This document shows, piece after piece, positions 52,892 through 61,821 of a stretch of 64,000 bases of DNA (positions are counted from its first letter, which is position 1; each line of letters opens with the position of its first letter). This DNA is from Nisaea sp. (GTDB lineage Bacteria; Pseudomonadota; Alphaproteobacteria; Thalassobaculales; Thalassobaculaceae). The translations under genes were made by a program, and so were the position numbers. The notes under the pieces were generated by a model, which was not told the origin of the DNA, searched no databases, and saw only the letters and a list, made by a program, of their open reading frames with translations. The stretch spans positions 1 through 64,000 of the forward strand of contig NZ_JAEPQA010000025.1 of assembly GCF_017640745.1 (NCBI RefSeq), read 5' to 3'.

Positions 52892-55762
52892 TTACGCAGG
52901 CTCGATGCGACAGAGCGTCGCCTTGGTTTCCTGCATCTGCGTGACCGAGTCGTAACCGTAGGTCTGCGCAGTGTTCGTGGATTCGCCGAGGACATAAGGA
53001 TCGGCACCGTCCGGATACTTGCTCCGGAGATCCTCTCCCTGGAAATGCCCGCCGAAGTGGAACGGCATGAAGGCGACGCCCGTGCCGACCCGTTCGGTGA
53101 CCATTGCCTTGACCTTGACCTTGCCGTTCTCCGGACCGGTCACCCAGACCATGCTTCCGTCACGGATGCCTGCATTGTTGGCATCGCGCGGATTGATCTC
53201 GATGAACATGTCCTGCTGCAGCTCGGCGAGCCACGGGTTGGACCGGGTTTCGTCCCCGCCGCCCTCGTACTCGACCAGACGGCCGGAGGTGAGGATGATC
53301 GGGAAGTCCTTGGAGAAGTCGTTCTTCTGGATCGACGCGTAGAGCGTCGGCAGACGGTACGACTTCCGGTCCTCGTAGGTCGGGTAGTCGGCCACGAGAT
53401 CCCGGCGGGAGGTGTAGAGCGGCTCGCGATGGAGCGGCACCGGATCCGGGAAGGTCCAGACCACGGCCCGTGCCTTCGCGTTCCCGAACGGAGCACATTC
53501 GTGCTTGATCGCGACACGCTGGATACCGCCCGAAAGGTCGGTCTTCCAGTTGGTCTTGTCGCCCGCGATCGCCTCGATGGTCTTGCGCTCCTCGTCGGTC
53601 AGATCCTTGTCCCAGCCGAGTTTCTTCAGCATGGCCATGGTGAATTCGGGATACCCGTCCTTGAGTTCCGAATTCGCGCTGTAGGAATCGACCGCGAGCA
53701 GGTTCTCGCCGTTCCGCTCCACGCCGAAACGCGCACGGAAGGTGAGGCCGCCCTCGGAGACCGGCTTCGACGTATCGTAGAGGATCGGGGTGCCCGGATG
53801 GTTCATGTCCGGAGTGCCCCACGCCGGCCACGGCATGCCGTAATAGTCGCCGTCGCACGGACCGCCCTGCGCCTGCAGCGTGGTCTTATCGAAGGTATGC
53901 TGGTTGGCCATGTGCTTGCGCAGCCGCTCCGGCGACTGGCCGGTATAGCCGATGGTCCACATGCCTCTGTTGAATTCGCGGGTCACGTCCTCGACCAGAG
54001 GCACCTTGTTCTCGACCTTGATGTTCTTGAACATCTGGTCGGCCATGCCGAACTTCTCGGCGAAGAGATACATGATCTCGTGGTCCGTCTTCGACTCGAA
54101 GAGCGGATCCACCACCTTCTCGCGCCACTGGATGGAGCGGTTGGAGGCGGTCACCGAGCCGTAGGTCTCGAACTGCGTGCAGGCCGGCAGAAGGTAGGCA
54201 CCTTCCTTGCGGTCGTGCAGCACGGCGGAAACCGTCGGATAGGGGTCGACGACGACGAGAAGGTCGAGCTTCTCCATCGCCTTCTTCATTTCGACCATAC
54301 GGGTCTGCGAGTTCGGCGCATGCCCCCACAGAACCATCGCCCGGACGTTCTCCGGCTGGTCGATGTTGGCCTTGTCCTCGAGCACGCCGTCGATCCAGCG
54401 CGACACCGGAATGCCGCTGGATTCCATCAGCTCCTTGCTGCCGAAGCGGCCGAGCAGATAGTCGTAATCGACGTCCCAGACCCGCGCCCAGTGCTTCCAG
54501 GAGCCGGTGGCGAGGCCGTAGTAACCGGGCAGGGTGTGCGACAGCACGCCGAGGTCGGTCGCGCCCTGCACGTTGTCATGGCCGCGGAAGATGTTGGTGC
54601 CGCCGCCGGCCGTGCCCATGTTGCCGAGCGCAAGCTGCAGGATGCAGTAGGCCCGGGTGTTGTTGTTGCCGTTGGTGTGCTGGGTGCCGCCCATGCACCA
54701 GATCACGGTGCCCGGACGGTTGTTCACCATGGTGCGCGCGACGCGGCGGAGCTGCGAGCCCGGAACCCCGGTGACCCGCTCGGTCTCTTCCGGCGTCCAC
54801 TTCTTCACCTCGGCCTTGATCTCTTCCATCCCCCAGACGCGCTGGCGTATGAATTCCTTGTCTTCCCAGCCATTCTCGAAGATGTGCCAGAGAATGCCCC
54901 AGATCAGCGCCACGTCCGAACCCGGACGGAAGCGGACATATTCGGTCGCGTGCGCCGCGGTGCGCGTGAAGCGCGGGTCGCAGACGATCAGCGGGGCCGC
55001 ATTCTGTTCCTTCGCCCGGAGCAGGTGGAGCAGCGAGACCGGATGGGCCTCGGCAGGGTTGCCGCCGATGACGAAGATGCAACGGCTGTTGTGGATGTCG
55101 TTGTAGCTGTTCGTCATCGCGCCGTAGCCCCAGGTGTTCGCAACACCCGCGACCGTGGTCGAGTGACAGATACGCGCCTGGTGGTCACCGTTGTTGGTGC
55201 CCCAGAAGGCGTAGAACTTGCGGAACAGGTAGGCCTGTTCGTTGCTGTGCTTGGCCGAGCCGAGCCAGTAGACCGAATCCGCGCCGCTCTCCTGACGGAT
55301 CTGCAACATCTTGTCGCCGATCTCGTTGATCGCCTGCTCCCAGCTGATCTTCTGGTACTTCCCGTTGACCAGCTTCATCGGATATTTCAGCCGGCGCTCG
55401 CCATGGGCGTGCTCGCGGACCGCGGCGCCCTTGGCGCAGTGCGAACCGAGGTTGAACGGGCTGTCGAAGCCCGGCTCCTGGCCGATCCACACGCCATTCC
55501 GCACTTCCGCCTCGACCGTGCAGCCGACCGAACAGTGGGTGCAGACCGAACGGATCTTCTCGATCCCGGCCAGTGGATTGGCTTGCGCTTCGGCTTTCTT
55601 GACCATGCCGCCGCCGAGGGCGGATGCCGCGGCGATACCGCCGACGGTAATTCCGGAGCGTTTCAGGAACGTTCTCCGGTCGATCGCGCTGCCGGCCTGG
55701 CCGGTCAAAGCGCGAGACATGCGCGAGGACGCAGCGCGTCCGCCTGTCTTCTTCATCAACAT
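52892..55762 (-). CDS. Formate dehydrogenase catalytic subunit alpha (Mo/W-bis-MGD, Cys type)
   Basis: 956 residues. Catalytic subunit that oxidises formate to CO2. The TAT signal is IDRRTFLKRSGITVGGIAAA, followed by [4Fe-4S] ligands CTHCSVGCTVEAEV and GSHCAKGA. The metal ligand is a cysteine (RICHSTTVAG, codon TGT), not selenocysteine, with the following His and the later GGTQHTNGNNNTRA loop. A C-terminal molybdopterin-dinucleotide domain (ILTSGRLVEYEGGGDETRSN, IEINPRDANNAGIRDGSMVW) is complete. Nearby tupBCA suggest the metal is tungsten, which is inference. Start ATG has GGGAGAA upstream. Confidence 0.96.
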   Translation of the reverse strand: MLMKKTGGRAASSRMSRALTGQAGSAIDRRTFLKRSGITVGGIAAASALGGGMVKKAEAQANPLAGIEKIRSVCTHCSVGCTVEAEVRNGVWIGQEPGFDSPFNLGSHCAKGAAVREHAHGERRLKYPMKLVNGKYQKISWEQAINEIGDKMLQIRQESGADSVYWLGSAKHSNEQAYLFRKFYAFWGTNNGDHQARICHSTTVAGVANTWGYGAMTNSYNDIHNSRCIFVIGGNPAEAHPVSLLHLLRAKEQNAAPLIVCDPRFTRTAAHATEYVRFRPGSDVALIWGILWHIFENGWEDKEFIRQRVWGMEEIKAEVKKWTPEETERVTGVPGSQLRRVARTMVNNRPGTVIWCMGGTQHTNGNNNTRAYCILQLALGNMGTAGGGTNIFRGHDNVQGATDLGVLSHTLPGYYGLATGSWKHWARVWDVDYDYLLGRFGSKELMESSGIPVSRWIDGVLEDKANIDQPENVRAMVLWGHAPNSQTRMVEMKKAMEKLDLLVVVDPYPTVSAVLHDRKEGAYLLPACTQFETYGSVTASNRSIQWREKVVDPLFESKTDHEIMYLFAEKFGMADQMFKNIKVENKVPLVEDVTREFNRGMWTIGYTGQSPERLRKHMANQHTFDKTTLQAQGGPCDGDYYGMPWPAWGTPDMNHPGTPILYDTSKPVSEGGLTFRARFGVERNGENLLAVDSYSANSELKDGYPEFTMAMLKKLGWDKDLTDEERKTIEAIAGDKTNWKTDLSGGIQRVAIKHECAPFGNAKARAVVWTFPDPVPLHREPLYTSRRDLVADYPTYEDRKSYRLPTLYASIQKNDFSKDFPIILTSGRLVEYEGGGDETRSNPWLAELQQDMFIEINPRDANNAGIRDGSMVWVTGPENGKVKVKAMVTERVGTGVAFMPFHFGGHFQGEDLRSKYPDGADPYVLGESTNTAQTYGYDSVTQMQETKATLCRIEPA

Positions 55763-55873
55763 ATCGTTCTCCCGAACATTACGGCCTCTTTGCCCGACCG
55801 CTTATGTTTCAGAGGCACCCCAGCATGCGGTGCCCTGGGCTCTCCCCGTGGGGACGGCCCTGCCCTGTCCGCC

Positions 55874-56068
55874 CTAGAAGCGGGATAAGGCGTACGCCGT
55901 CTTCACATGCGCGGTTTCCTGGTAGCCGGCACTGACCTTGCCAGGCCGCTCCGCGGCCTCGGCTGGTTTCTGCGCCCCGGCAATCGCCGCGGCACCGGCG
56001 GCAGCGCCGATGCCCGACAATTTCAGGAAATCACGGCGTGTTGATTCGGGCTTTTTTGCATTCGCCAT
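55874..56068 (-). CDS. FDH-region TAT-signal small protein
   Basis: 64 residues consisting of a twin-arginine signal (STRRDFLKLSGIGAAAGAAA) and a short tail ending TAYALSRF. It matches the known small family called formate dehydrogenase region TAT target, found between the chaperone gene and the catalytic-subunit gene in many proteobacteria. The role is unknown; it may be co-exported or help the chaperone. ATG 56068 has CGGAG upstream; TTG/GTG codons just before it are less likely starts. Confidence 0.88.
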   Translation of the reverse strand: MANAKKPESTRRDFLKLSGIGAAAGAAAIAGAQKPAEAAERPGKVSAGYQETAHVKTAYALSRF

Positions 56069-56157
56069 CACCAAACTCCGTTCTTCTCCGCACGGGTCCG
56101 ATATGTCTCTCCGTCGCCGGCCCGTGCCCGGCGCAAGAGGTCATCCGCCGCCCGGCC

Positions 56158-56760
56158 TCAGCCGAGCATGCGGAAACTCTCGCCCTCGATCTGGATGAAC
56201 TGCCGTCCGATCGAACCGAGGGGCATGTAGAGGACCGAGGCCTTCGCGCCCTCAAGATCCTCGAAAAATTTCTCCGCCCAGGAGGCGATATGCTTGTCGA
56301 AGAATTCCGCCTGGCGCTCCAGATGGCAGGCCGGGCCGAAATCGCCGCGGATCATGCCGGCCATCACGTCGCAAAGCGCGGCGATGTGATCTTCCGGCTC
56401 CTTCACCTCGTCGGCGCGCGCGACCCCGAGTTTCGCGAGATCGTCGCGCAGGTCCGCAAGCGGTTTCTCGTTCAGAAATCCGGTCAGGTAATAGGATCCG
56501 TGCGGGACCAGCTCGCCCCGCCCGACACCGTAGAAAAGTTTGTGGAATTCATCGTCCGCCAACTCCACCGTGGCGGCGCGGGCCGCGGCCGCGAACGCGG
56601 CGACGGATTTGCCGAGCGGGGTATCGTCCCCGCCCAGGCTCCGGGCGATCTCGAGACTCTCGACAGCCGGCGGACGCGCGAGAAAATGCGCCAGCAAGCC
56701 ATACCAGTGCGCGCGAACGGCGTCTTCTTCCGACACCAGACTGCGGGCGGTTTCTGTCAC
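56158..56760 (-). CDS. TorD/DmsD-family FDH maturation chaperone
   Basis: 200-residue, all-helical protein of the TorD family of redox-enzyme chaperones, which bind TAT signal peptides and help insert the molybdopterin cofactor. Features: DAVRAHWYGLLAHFLARPP at the N-terminus, the core LADDEFHKLFYGVGRGELVP and GSYYLTGFLNEKPLADLRDD, and EPEDHIAALCDVMAGMI, the conserved D-H region. It is placed first in the minus-strand order TorD, TAT-target, alpha, beta, gamma. Start GTG has GGAGAGAGGG upstream. Confidence 0.9.
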   Translation of the reverse strand: MTETARSLVSEEDAVRAHWYGLLAHFLARPPAVESLEIARSLGGDDTPLGKSVAAFAAAARAATVELADDEFHKLFYGVGRGELVPHGSYYLTGFLNEKPLADLRDDLAKLGVARADEVKEPEDHIAALCDVMAGMIRGDFGPACHLERQAEFFDKHIASWAEKFFEDLEGAKASVLYMPLGSIGRQFIQIEGESFRMLG

Positions 56761-56928
56761 CGACCCTCTCTCCCCAGCGTGTCCGCGTTGCCGATTGCGA
56801 CCGCGGACTTCAAAATTTCCGGACTTTTCGCCCGATTTTCCAGCATCGCTACGGTACGCTCACTCGAGATCGAAGTCCACATATTCACCTGTGGCATATC
56901 AAAGGGTTTCCACCATGCGGACGCCCCG

Positions 56929-57552
56929 TCAGACAAGATCGCCGTCGCCGACTTCATCTTCGGACTCGTCGTGCGCATTTTCGTCCGGAACATCCGAGCT
57001 CGCGCACTCTTCCAGCTCTGCATCGCTACTCTCGGCCTCGGCCTGCAGCGTGTCATCCGCAGCTTCGCCGGCGTCTTCTTCCTTCTCGGGCTCGATCCCG
57101 AGATCCTCGTCGGTGAGGAAGCCGCGCCCGACCTTGTACGCGGTCTGCATGCCCTCGATCACCCTCGTGGCGTCCGTGTAATCCTCACCGTAATCGACCA
57201 GACCATCGACATTCGCCAGGATCGGATTGAGGCGCCAGAGCGCCTTCAGCGCCCGGCGCCGGACGAATTCCGGAACATTGCTCAGCATGAAGGCGGTGAA
57301 ATCGCTGTCGGCGTGGAGACTGTCGATATCGGGCAGGGCGGCGACCGTCGCACGCTCCTCTTCCGTCATCTCCCGTTCGTCGCCGTTATAGAGCTCCGGA
57401 AGCGCCGGCTCCGGCGCCTCCTCGGGAAGCGCGGGTGCAGCGCCGCCACGCGCCTTGCGGGCCTCCTCGACGACCGTTTCCCGCGCTGCCTGCTTGCGCT
57501 CGGACCAGCGCCCGAGAAAGCTCCGGCCCGGAATGTCGCTGCGATCAGACAA
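56929..57552 (-). CDS. DUF3306 domain-containing protein
   Basis: 207 residues, strongly acidic. The family motif is FLGRWSERKQAARE at the N-terminus and LPDIDSLHADSDFTAFMLSN, then VPEFVRRRALKALWRLNPI in the middle; the last ~60 residues are a D/E/S-rich tail. DUF3306 genes occur with DUF3305 in FDH clusters and their function is not known. The start is likely TTG 57552 (LSDRSDIPGRSF) with GGGAGG upstream, overlapping the DUF3305 end by eight bases. No catalytic residues can be named. Confidence 0.85.
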   Translation of the reverse strand: MSDRSDIPGRSFLGRWSERKQAARETVVEEARKARGGAAPALPEEAPEPALPELYNGDEREMTEEERATVAALPDIDSLHADSDFTAFMLSNVPEFVRRRALKALWRLNPILANVDGLVDYGEDYTDATRVIEGMQTAYKVGRGFLTDEDLGIEPEKEEDAGEAADDTLQAEAESSDAELEECASSDVPDENAHDESEDEVGDGDLV

Positions 57553-58087
57553 GGCGGCGCCTCCCGGATCGGTCGCGCGATCCGTCCACCCGCGGGCGGC
57601 GGGCGAACTTGTCCTGCTCGCGGCGATGATCGCTGCGCTTGCGTTTGACGAACACCTCGTCCTCATGGTGCTGGTCGCAGAAATCCTGCACCCAAGCGAT
57701 CAGCCCTTCGGGCATCGGCACCGCATCGACAATCTCCTCGCCGGAATCGAGATAGTCCTGCGACTCGTAAGCCGAAGCCGTCGCCAGAAACGGCACCACG
57801 TCGAATTCGGACTCGGGATCGTCGTTCTGGCGCAGCACCACGTAAACCGACGGCGTCCCTGCCAGGTTCACCTTGTACGCCTCGGTTTCTCCGCGATAAA
57901 GCGTCAGCTGAAGCGTGGCCGCATGGAAATGCTCGACGCCTTCGGCCTTGTCCAGCAACTTCCATTCGGTCACCTCCGGCGCGCCGACAATGACAGAGAC
58001 GGCGCTCCAGCTATAATCCTGCCAGGGATTGTCGAGCTTTTTGCGCTCCACCACGACACCAACCGGGATTGTCCGGCTGCGTTCCAT
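57545..58087 (-). CDS. DUF3305 domain-containing protein
   Basis: 180 residues. The DUF3305 core (~5-150) begins IPVGVVVERKKLDNPWQDYS, continues with LTLYRGETEAYKVNL and VYVVLRQNDDPESEFDVVPF, and ends in a basic arginine-rich tail. Known only as a partner of DUF3306 next to formate dehydrogenase genes. Start ATG 58087 has GAGGAG upstream; longer frames into the divergent region are rejected. It diverges from the ferredoxin gene at 58210, and the 122-bp gap probably holds both promoters. Confidence 0.87.
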   Translation of the reverse strand: MERSRTIPVGVVVERKKLDNPWQDYSWSAVSVIVGAPEVTEWKLLDKAEGVEHFHAATLQLTLYRGETEAYKVNLAGTPSVYVVLRQNDDPESEFDVVPFLATASAYESQDYLDSGEEIVDAVPMPEGLIAWVQDFCDQHHEDEVFVKRKRSDHRREQDKFARRPRVDGSRDRSGRRRLV

Positions 58088-58209
58088 TTCCACTCCTCGG
58101 ATTCCCCTCGCCGGGTCATTGCCCCGGCCGCTCCCTGTTGCAAATATGTGTACCAAAAGCGCGCACAGGAAAGCCTCAACGAAACGAAACGCGCGCGGGA
58201 GAGAGATAT

Positions 58210-60243
58210 ATGGCCACCGACAACGGGCGGCTGCTGATGTGCAACTGCAACGGCTCCATGCCCCTGGACGCGAGCGTCGCCGCGCTCTCCAAGGATGGCG
58301 AGACACCTTTCATCCATTCCGCGCTCTGCCGCGCGCAGCTGGGAAATTTTCGCGATGCGGCAGCCGCGGGAGGGCCTCTGACGGTCTGCTGCACCCAGGA
58401 AGCGCCGCTCTTCACCGAAGTCGCGGCGGAGCAGAACGGCGAGGAGGAGACGCTTTCCTTCGTCAATATCCGGGAGCGCGCAGGGTGGTCGGAAGAGCCG
58501 ACAAAGGCCGGTCCCAAGATCGCCGCCCTGATCGCGGAGGCCGCGGTCAACGGCGCGCCCACGACACAGGTGCCGCTGACCTCCGAAGGGGTCTGCCTCG
58601 TCTATGGCAAGGACCAGGCCGCGCTCGACGCCGCCCGCCAGCTCGCCGCCCGGCTCGACGTGACGCTGCTGCTGAAGGAAAGCGACGGCATCATCCCGCC
58701 GGCGGTGATGGACGTGCCCGTCTTCCAGGGGCGGATCGCCCGCGCCCAGGGACATCTCGGCGCCTTCGAGATTGCAGTCGACCGCTATGCGCCGGCCGAT
58801 CCGGCGAGCCGGGACGGCTTCCGATTCGAGCGGCCGCAGGACGGCGCGATGTCGACTTGCGACCTGATCCTCGATCTGACCGGAGAGACTCCGCTGTTCA
58901 CCGGCCATGAGAAGCGCGACGGCTACTTCCGGCCCGACCCGGGAGATCCGGTCGCGGTGCAGAAGGCGCTGTTCGAGCTCTCGGACATGGTCGGAGAATT
59001 CGCGAAGCCGCGCTATGTCGACTTCCATTCCGATCTCTGCGCCCATTCGCGGAGCCGCAAGACCGGATGCTCGCGCTGCATTGACGTCTGCCCGGCGGGG
59101 GCGATCAGCCCGGACGGCGATGTCGTCGCCTTCGATCCCTATATCTGCGGCGGCTGCGGCGCCTGCAACTCGGTCTGTCCGACCGGCGCGGCACATTACA
59201 CCTTCCCGGCGACGGCCACGCTGATCGAGCGCCTGACGGCCATGATGCAGGCCTACCGGGATGCCGGCGGCCGGCATGCCACCCTGTTCGTCCACGACTC
59301 GCAGCATGGCGGCGCCGTGATCGACATGATGGCCCGCTTCGGCAGGGGACTGCCGGCGCATGTGCTGCCCTTCGCCGTCACCCAGACGACCCAGGTCGGG
59401 CTCGATTTCCTCGCCGCCGCCTTCGCAAACGGGGTCGGGCGGGTCGTGCTCTATGCCCATCCGACGAAGCGCGACGAAATCTCCGGGCTCGCAAACCAGA
59501 TCGGCCTCGCGGAGACGGTGCTGACCGGGCTTGGATTCGAGAGCGGCCTGGTCGAACTTCTGATCGAAGCCGACCCGGATGCCGTCGAAACCAGGCTCTG
59601 GTCTATGCAGAAGACCGAGGGGGTGACGCCCCGGCCCTTCCTGGCGCTTGGCGGCAAGCGGGAGATCATGGACACGGCGCTGGCCCAGCTCCGGCTGGCC
59701 TCGCCGCAACCGGTCGACATGATCGCGTTGCCGCCGGGGGCGCCCTATGGCCGGATCGCGGTCGACGTCGAGGCCTGCACGCTCTGCCTCGCCTGCGTCG
59801 GCGCCTGCCCGGCGAGTGCGCTGCAGGACAATCCGGACAAGCCGGAGCTCTCCTTCATCGAGAACAACTGCGTGCAGTGCGGGCTCTGCCAGAACACCTG
59901 CCCGGAAAGCGCCATCACGCTGGAACCGCGACTCAACTTCCTGACCGAGGCGAAATCGCCGGCGGTGATGAAGGAGGAGGAGCCGTTCCACTGCGTACGC
60001 TGCAACAAGCCCTTCGCGGCGAAGAGTTCGATCGAGCGGATCGTGAAGACGCTGGCGGAAAAGCACCCGATGTTCAAATCGCCTGAGGCGGCGCGACGGC
60101 TGCAGATGTGCGAGGACTGCCGGGTGGTCGACCAGTTCGAGGGCAAGGACGATCCGATGCGCGGCGGCGCGCGGCCCGCGATCAGGACGACGGAGGATTA
60201 CCTCGGCGGCACGGTTTCGGACGAGGACGAGAGCATCCACTGA
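58210..60243 (+). CDS. Multi-cluster 4Fe-4S ferredoxin-like protein (FDH-associated)
   Basis: 677 residues, no signal peptide. N-terminal ~260 residues carry scattered cysteines (LLMCNCNGSM, LTVCCTQEAP). Four cluster motifs follow: GCSRCIDVCPAGAI (with LCAHSR before it), CGGCGACNSVCPTGA, CTLCLACVGACPASAL and CVQCGLCQNTCPESA. The C-terminus has CVRCNKPF and CEDCRVVDQF, possibly a zinc site. A ~200-residue domain between the second and third clusters is HdrD/CoB-reductase-like in feel but unassigned. A cytosolic electron carrier serving FDH maturation or reductant transfer is plausible. Start ATG 58210 has GGGAGAGA. Confidence 0.9.
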   Translation: MATDNGRLLMCNCNGSMPLDASVAALSKDGETPFIHSALCRAQLGNFRDAAAAGGPLTVCCTQEAPLFTEVAAEQNGEEETLSFVNIRERAGWSEEPTKAGPKIAALIAEAAVNGAPTTQVPLTSEGVCLVYGKDQAALDAARQLAARLDVTLLLKESDGIIPPAVMDVPVFQGRIARAQGHLGAFEIAVDRYAPADPASRDGFRFERPQDGAMSTCDLILDLTGETPLFTGHEKRDGYFRPDPGDPVAVQKALFELSDMVGEFAKPRYVDFHSDLCAHSRSRKTGCSRCIDVCPAGAISPDGDVVAFDPYICGGCGACNSVCPTGAAHYTFPATATLIERLTAMMQAYRDAGGRHATLFVHDSQHGGAVIDMMARFGRGLPAHVLPFAVTQTTQVGLDFLAAAFANGVGRVVLYAHPTKRDEISGLANQIGLAETVLTGLGFESGLVELLIEADPDAVETRLWSMQKTEGVTPRPFLALGGKREIMDTALAQLRLASPQPVDMIALPPGAPYGRIAVDVEACTLCLACVGACPASALQDNPDKPELSFIENNCVQCGLCQNTCPESAITLEPRLNFLTEAKSPAVMKEEEPFHCVRCNKPFAAKSSIERIVKTLAEKHPMFKSPEAARRLQMCEDCRVVDQFEGKDDPMRGGARPAIRTTEDYLGGTVSDEDESIH

Positions 60244-60258
60244 GACGGCGCGGCGGCG

Positions 60259-60543
60259 TCAGCCGCCGAACCTGTCCTGGCACATCGCCGCCGCGCGCTG
60301 GCGGAAGAGTTGATGCTTGGCCTCGTCGATGATGCCTTCCTCGCGCATCTTGTCGACCGCGCCGTACCGCTCGGCGAGGCACGCGGCGAGCGGACCGTTC
60401 GCGGGGAGCGCTTGCGGCGCGCCGCCCGTCAGTCCGGCAATGTCGTCCCGGTGGAGATAGGCGAGGGAGGCGACCGCTCCGGCCAGCACCAGCCCGGCGA
60501 CGGCCCGGGCGCGCCAGCTGTCGATAAAGGAGGCCCCGGCCAT
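60259..60543 (-). CDS. Small membrane-anchored protein with two cysteines
   Basis: 94 residues: an N-terminal hydrophobic segment (AVAGLVLAGAVASLAYL, ~14-30) and a soluble part with Cys55 (LAACLAERYG) and Cys87 (AAAMCQDRFGG), likely one disulphide joining two helices in the periplasm. No known family recognised. It starts four bases after the DUF6494 stop and converges with the ferredoxin gene. Its place in the set DUF4444-DUF6352-DUF6494 suggests a joint role. Confidence 0.7.
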   Translation of the reverse strand: MAGASFIDSWRARAVAGLVLAGAVASLAYLHRDDIAGLTGGAPQALPANGPLAACLAERYGAVDKMREEGIIDEAKHQLFRQRAAAMCQDRFGG

Positions 60544-60547
60544 CGCG

Positions 60548-60748
60548 CTACTCGGTCTCGATGGTGCCGTCGATGGTGACTTCGAGGCCGGCCGCCGGAA
60601 TCGACAGCACGACCGTCGCCTCCGTCGCAGCCCCGACCTTGCCCTCTTCGACAGCCTTGCGAATGGCGGTCTCGATCTCGCGCTGCGAGGTCACGCCGAC
60701 CTTCTTCAGGAACTTGCGCACGCTCATGTTGAAGATGTCTTCGTTCAT
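60548..60748 (-). CDS. DUF6494 family protein
   Basis: 66 residues. Begins MNEDIFNMSVRKFLKKVGV and continues SQREIETAIRKAVEEGKV with a short beta end VVLSIPAAGLEVTIDGTIE. It matches the small DUF6494 family, which is common in alpha- and betaproteobacteria and uncharacterised. Start ATG 60748 has AAGGAGAG seven bases upstream; the longer frame continuing into the DUF6352 gene is a shadow. It lies 32 bp downstream of DUF6352 on the same strand. Confidence 0.85.
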   Translation of the reverse strand: MNEDIFNMSVRKFLKKVGVTSQREIETAIRKAVEEGKVGAATEATVVLSIPAAGLEVTIDGTIETE

Positions 60749-60780
60749 CATTCTCTCCTTGTTGGCGGGCCCGCCGGCAC

Positions 60781-61803
60781 TCAGGCGGGCGTCGCAAGAG
60801 GCAGGTTGACCAGCAGATTCTGCGGCTTCATCCGCAGCACCCCCGACGGATCCTGCGCCAGTCCGAGATAGACGGGGCGACCGGCGATCGACGGCATCAT
60901 CGCCTCCGGCGACTTGAATTCGAGCCGGAAGAGGGCAAGCAGGTTGACCAGTTCCTCTTCCGGTACCTCCTCGCCCTTGTAGAGCGCGTTCAGGATCGCG
61001 CTCGAGGTCGTATCGAGGCCGATATGCCAGACCCATTTTTCGTCCGAGATACTGCGCACCGGCGTCACCGAGACCTCCGTGCCGAGGAAATGCTCGACCC
61101 AGCGCTCGAGAACGCGGCAGAGCGCGTCGAGCCCGGGGCGGGTGAAGGTCAGGTCGAGCACGGTGTCGAAGCGGTCGCTGCGGTCCCAGTAGATCTCCGC
61201 GTTTTCTTCGGTCAGCACATCGAGCTCGACCGAGCGGAGCGGCGTGTCGTTCTCCGCGATCAGGCGCTCGAGCGAGCTGTAGCCCTGCCCGGCCGCATGC
61301 ATGTCGACGATCTCCTCGTCGGCGCACATCACGGTGCCGTCCTGCAGGGTCACACGCTGGCTGCGGAACAGAAGCTCCGCCGCCCGCGCCCGGAACGGAT
61401 CGGTCACGCCGTCGAGCATGTTGCGGGCGACGACATGGGCGACCTGGTCGAGGAACAGCGGCGGAATCGAGATGCCGCCCTCGCGGAACGTCGAGAGATA
61501 GAAGGATTCGAGGCTGTCCGCCGCCAGTAGGGCGGCGCGGAAGCCGAGAACGATCTGGTAGTTCTCCCGCCCGTCCGGATCGCCGAACGCCGCCAGCTCC
61601 ATGTCGCTGACCGGGCGTCTCGGGTCCTCCAGCAGAGCGGCATGCAGACTGCGCTCCGTGGCGCAGGATTCCGCGACCGGGGCGATCTCGGGACGGGCGA
61701 AGAGCGCGCGCAGGAAAGCATCGGTGACGGCAAGGCGGCCGTCCGCGGTCCGGTCGAGCAACGCGTAACCCGAACTGATCCAGAACTCCCTCGCCTCAGT
61801 CAT
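60781..61803 (-). CDS. DUF6352 family protein
   Basis: 340 residues, soluble, no signal peptide. The sequence has the DUF6352 pattern: EFWISSGYALLDRTADGRLA at the start, PPLFLDQVAHVVARNMLDGV, FRARAAELLFRSQRVTLQDG, and WVWHIGLDTTSSAILNALYKG near the C-terminus. No cofactor or catalytic motif can be named. It occurs in genomes beside DUF6494 and the FDH accessory genes. Start ATG 61803 has GGGAACGG upstream. It lies 18 bp after the DUF4444 gene and so is co-transcribed with it. Confidence 0.85.
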   Translation of the reverse strand: MTEAREFWISSGYALLDRTADGRLAVTDAFLRALFARPEIAPVAESCATERSLHAALLEDPRRPVSDMELAAFGDPDGRENYQIVLGFRAALLAADSLESFYLSTFREGGISIPPLFLDQVAHVVARNMLDGVTDPFRARAAELLFRSQRVTLQDGTVMCADEEIVDMHAAGQGYSSLERLIAENDTPLRSVELDVLTEENAEIYWDRSDRFDTVLDLTFTRPGLDALCRVLERWVEHFLGTEVSVTPVRSISDEKWVWHIGLDTTSSAILNALYKGEEVPEEELVNLLALFRLEFKSPEAMMPSIAGRPVYLGLAQDPSGVLRMKPQNLLVNLPLATPA

Positions 61804-61821
61804 CCGTTCCCGCCCGCAATG

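Noticed and set aside
55160-55180. Possible selenocysteine site in FDH alpha
   Set aside because: The active-site codon is TGT (Cys) in RICHSTT; no in-frame TGA and no SECIS-like need.
52097-55888. Open frame of 1263 codons on the plus strand opposite the FDH alpha and beta genes
   Set aside because: Antisense shadow caused by GC-rich third positions; the minus strand encodes complete FDH subunits with all motifs.
57970-60240. Open frame of 756 codons on the minus strand
   Set aside because: Shadow of the multi-cluster ferredoxin gene, whose cysteine motifs prove the plus-strand frame.
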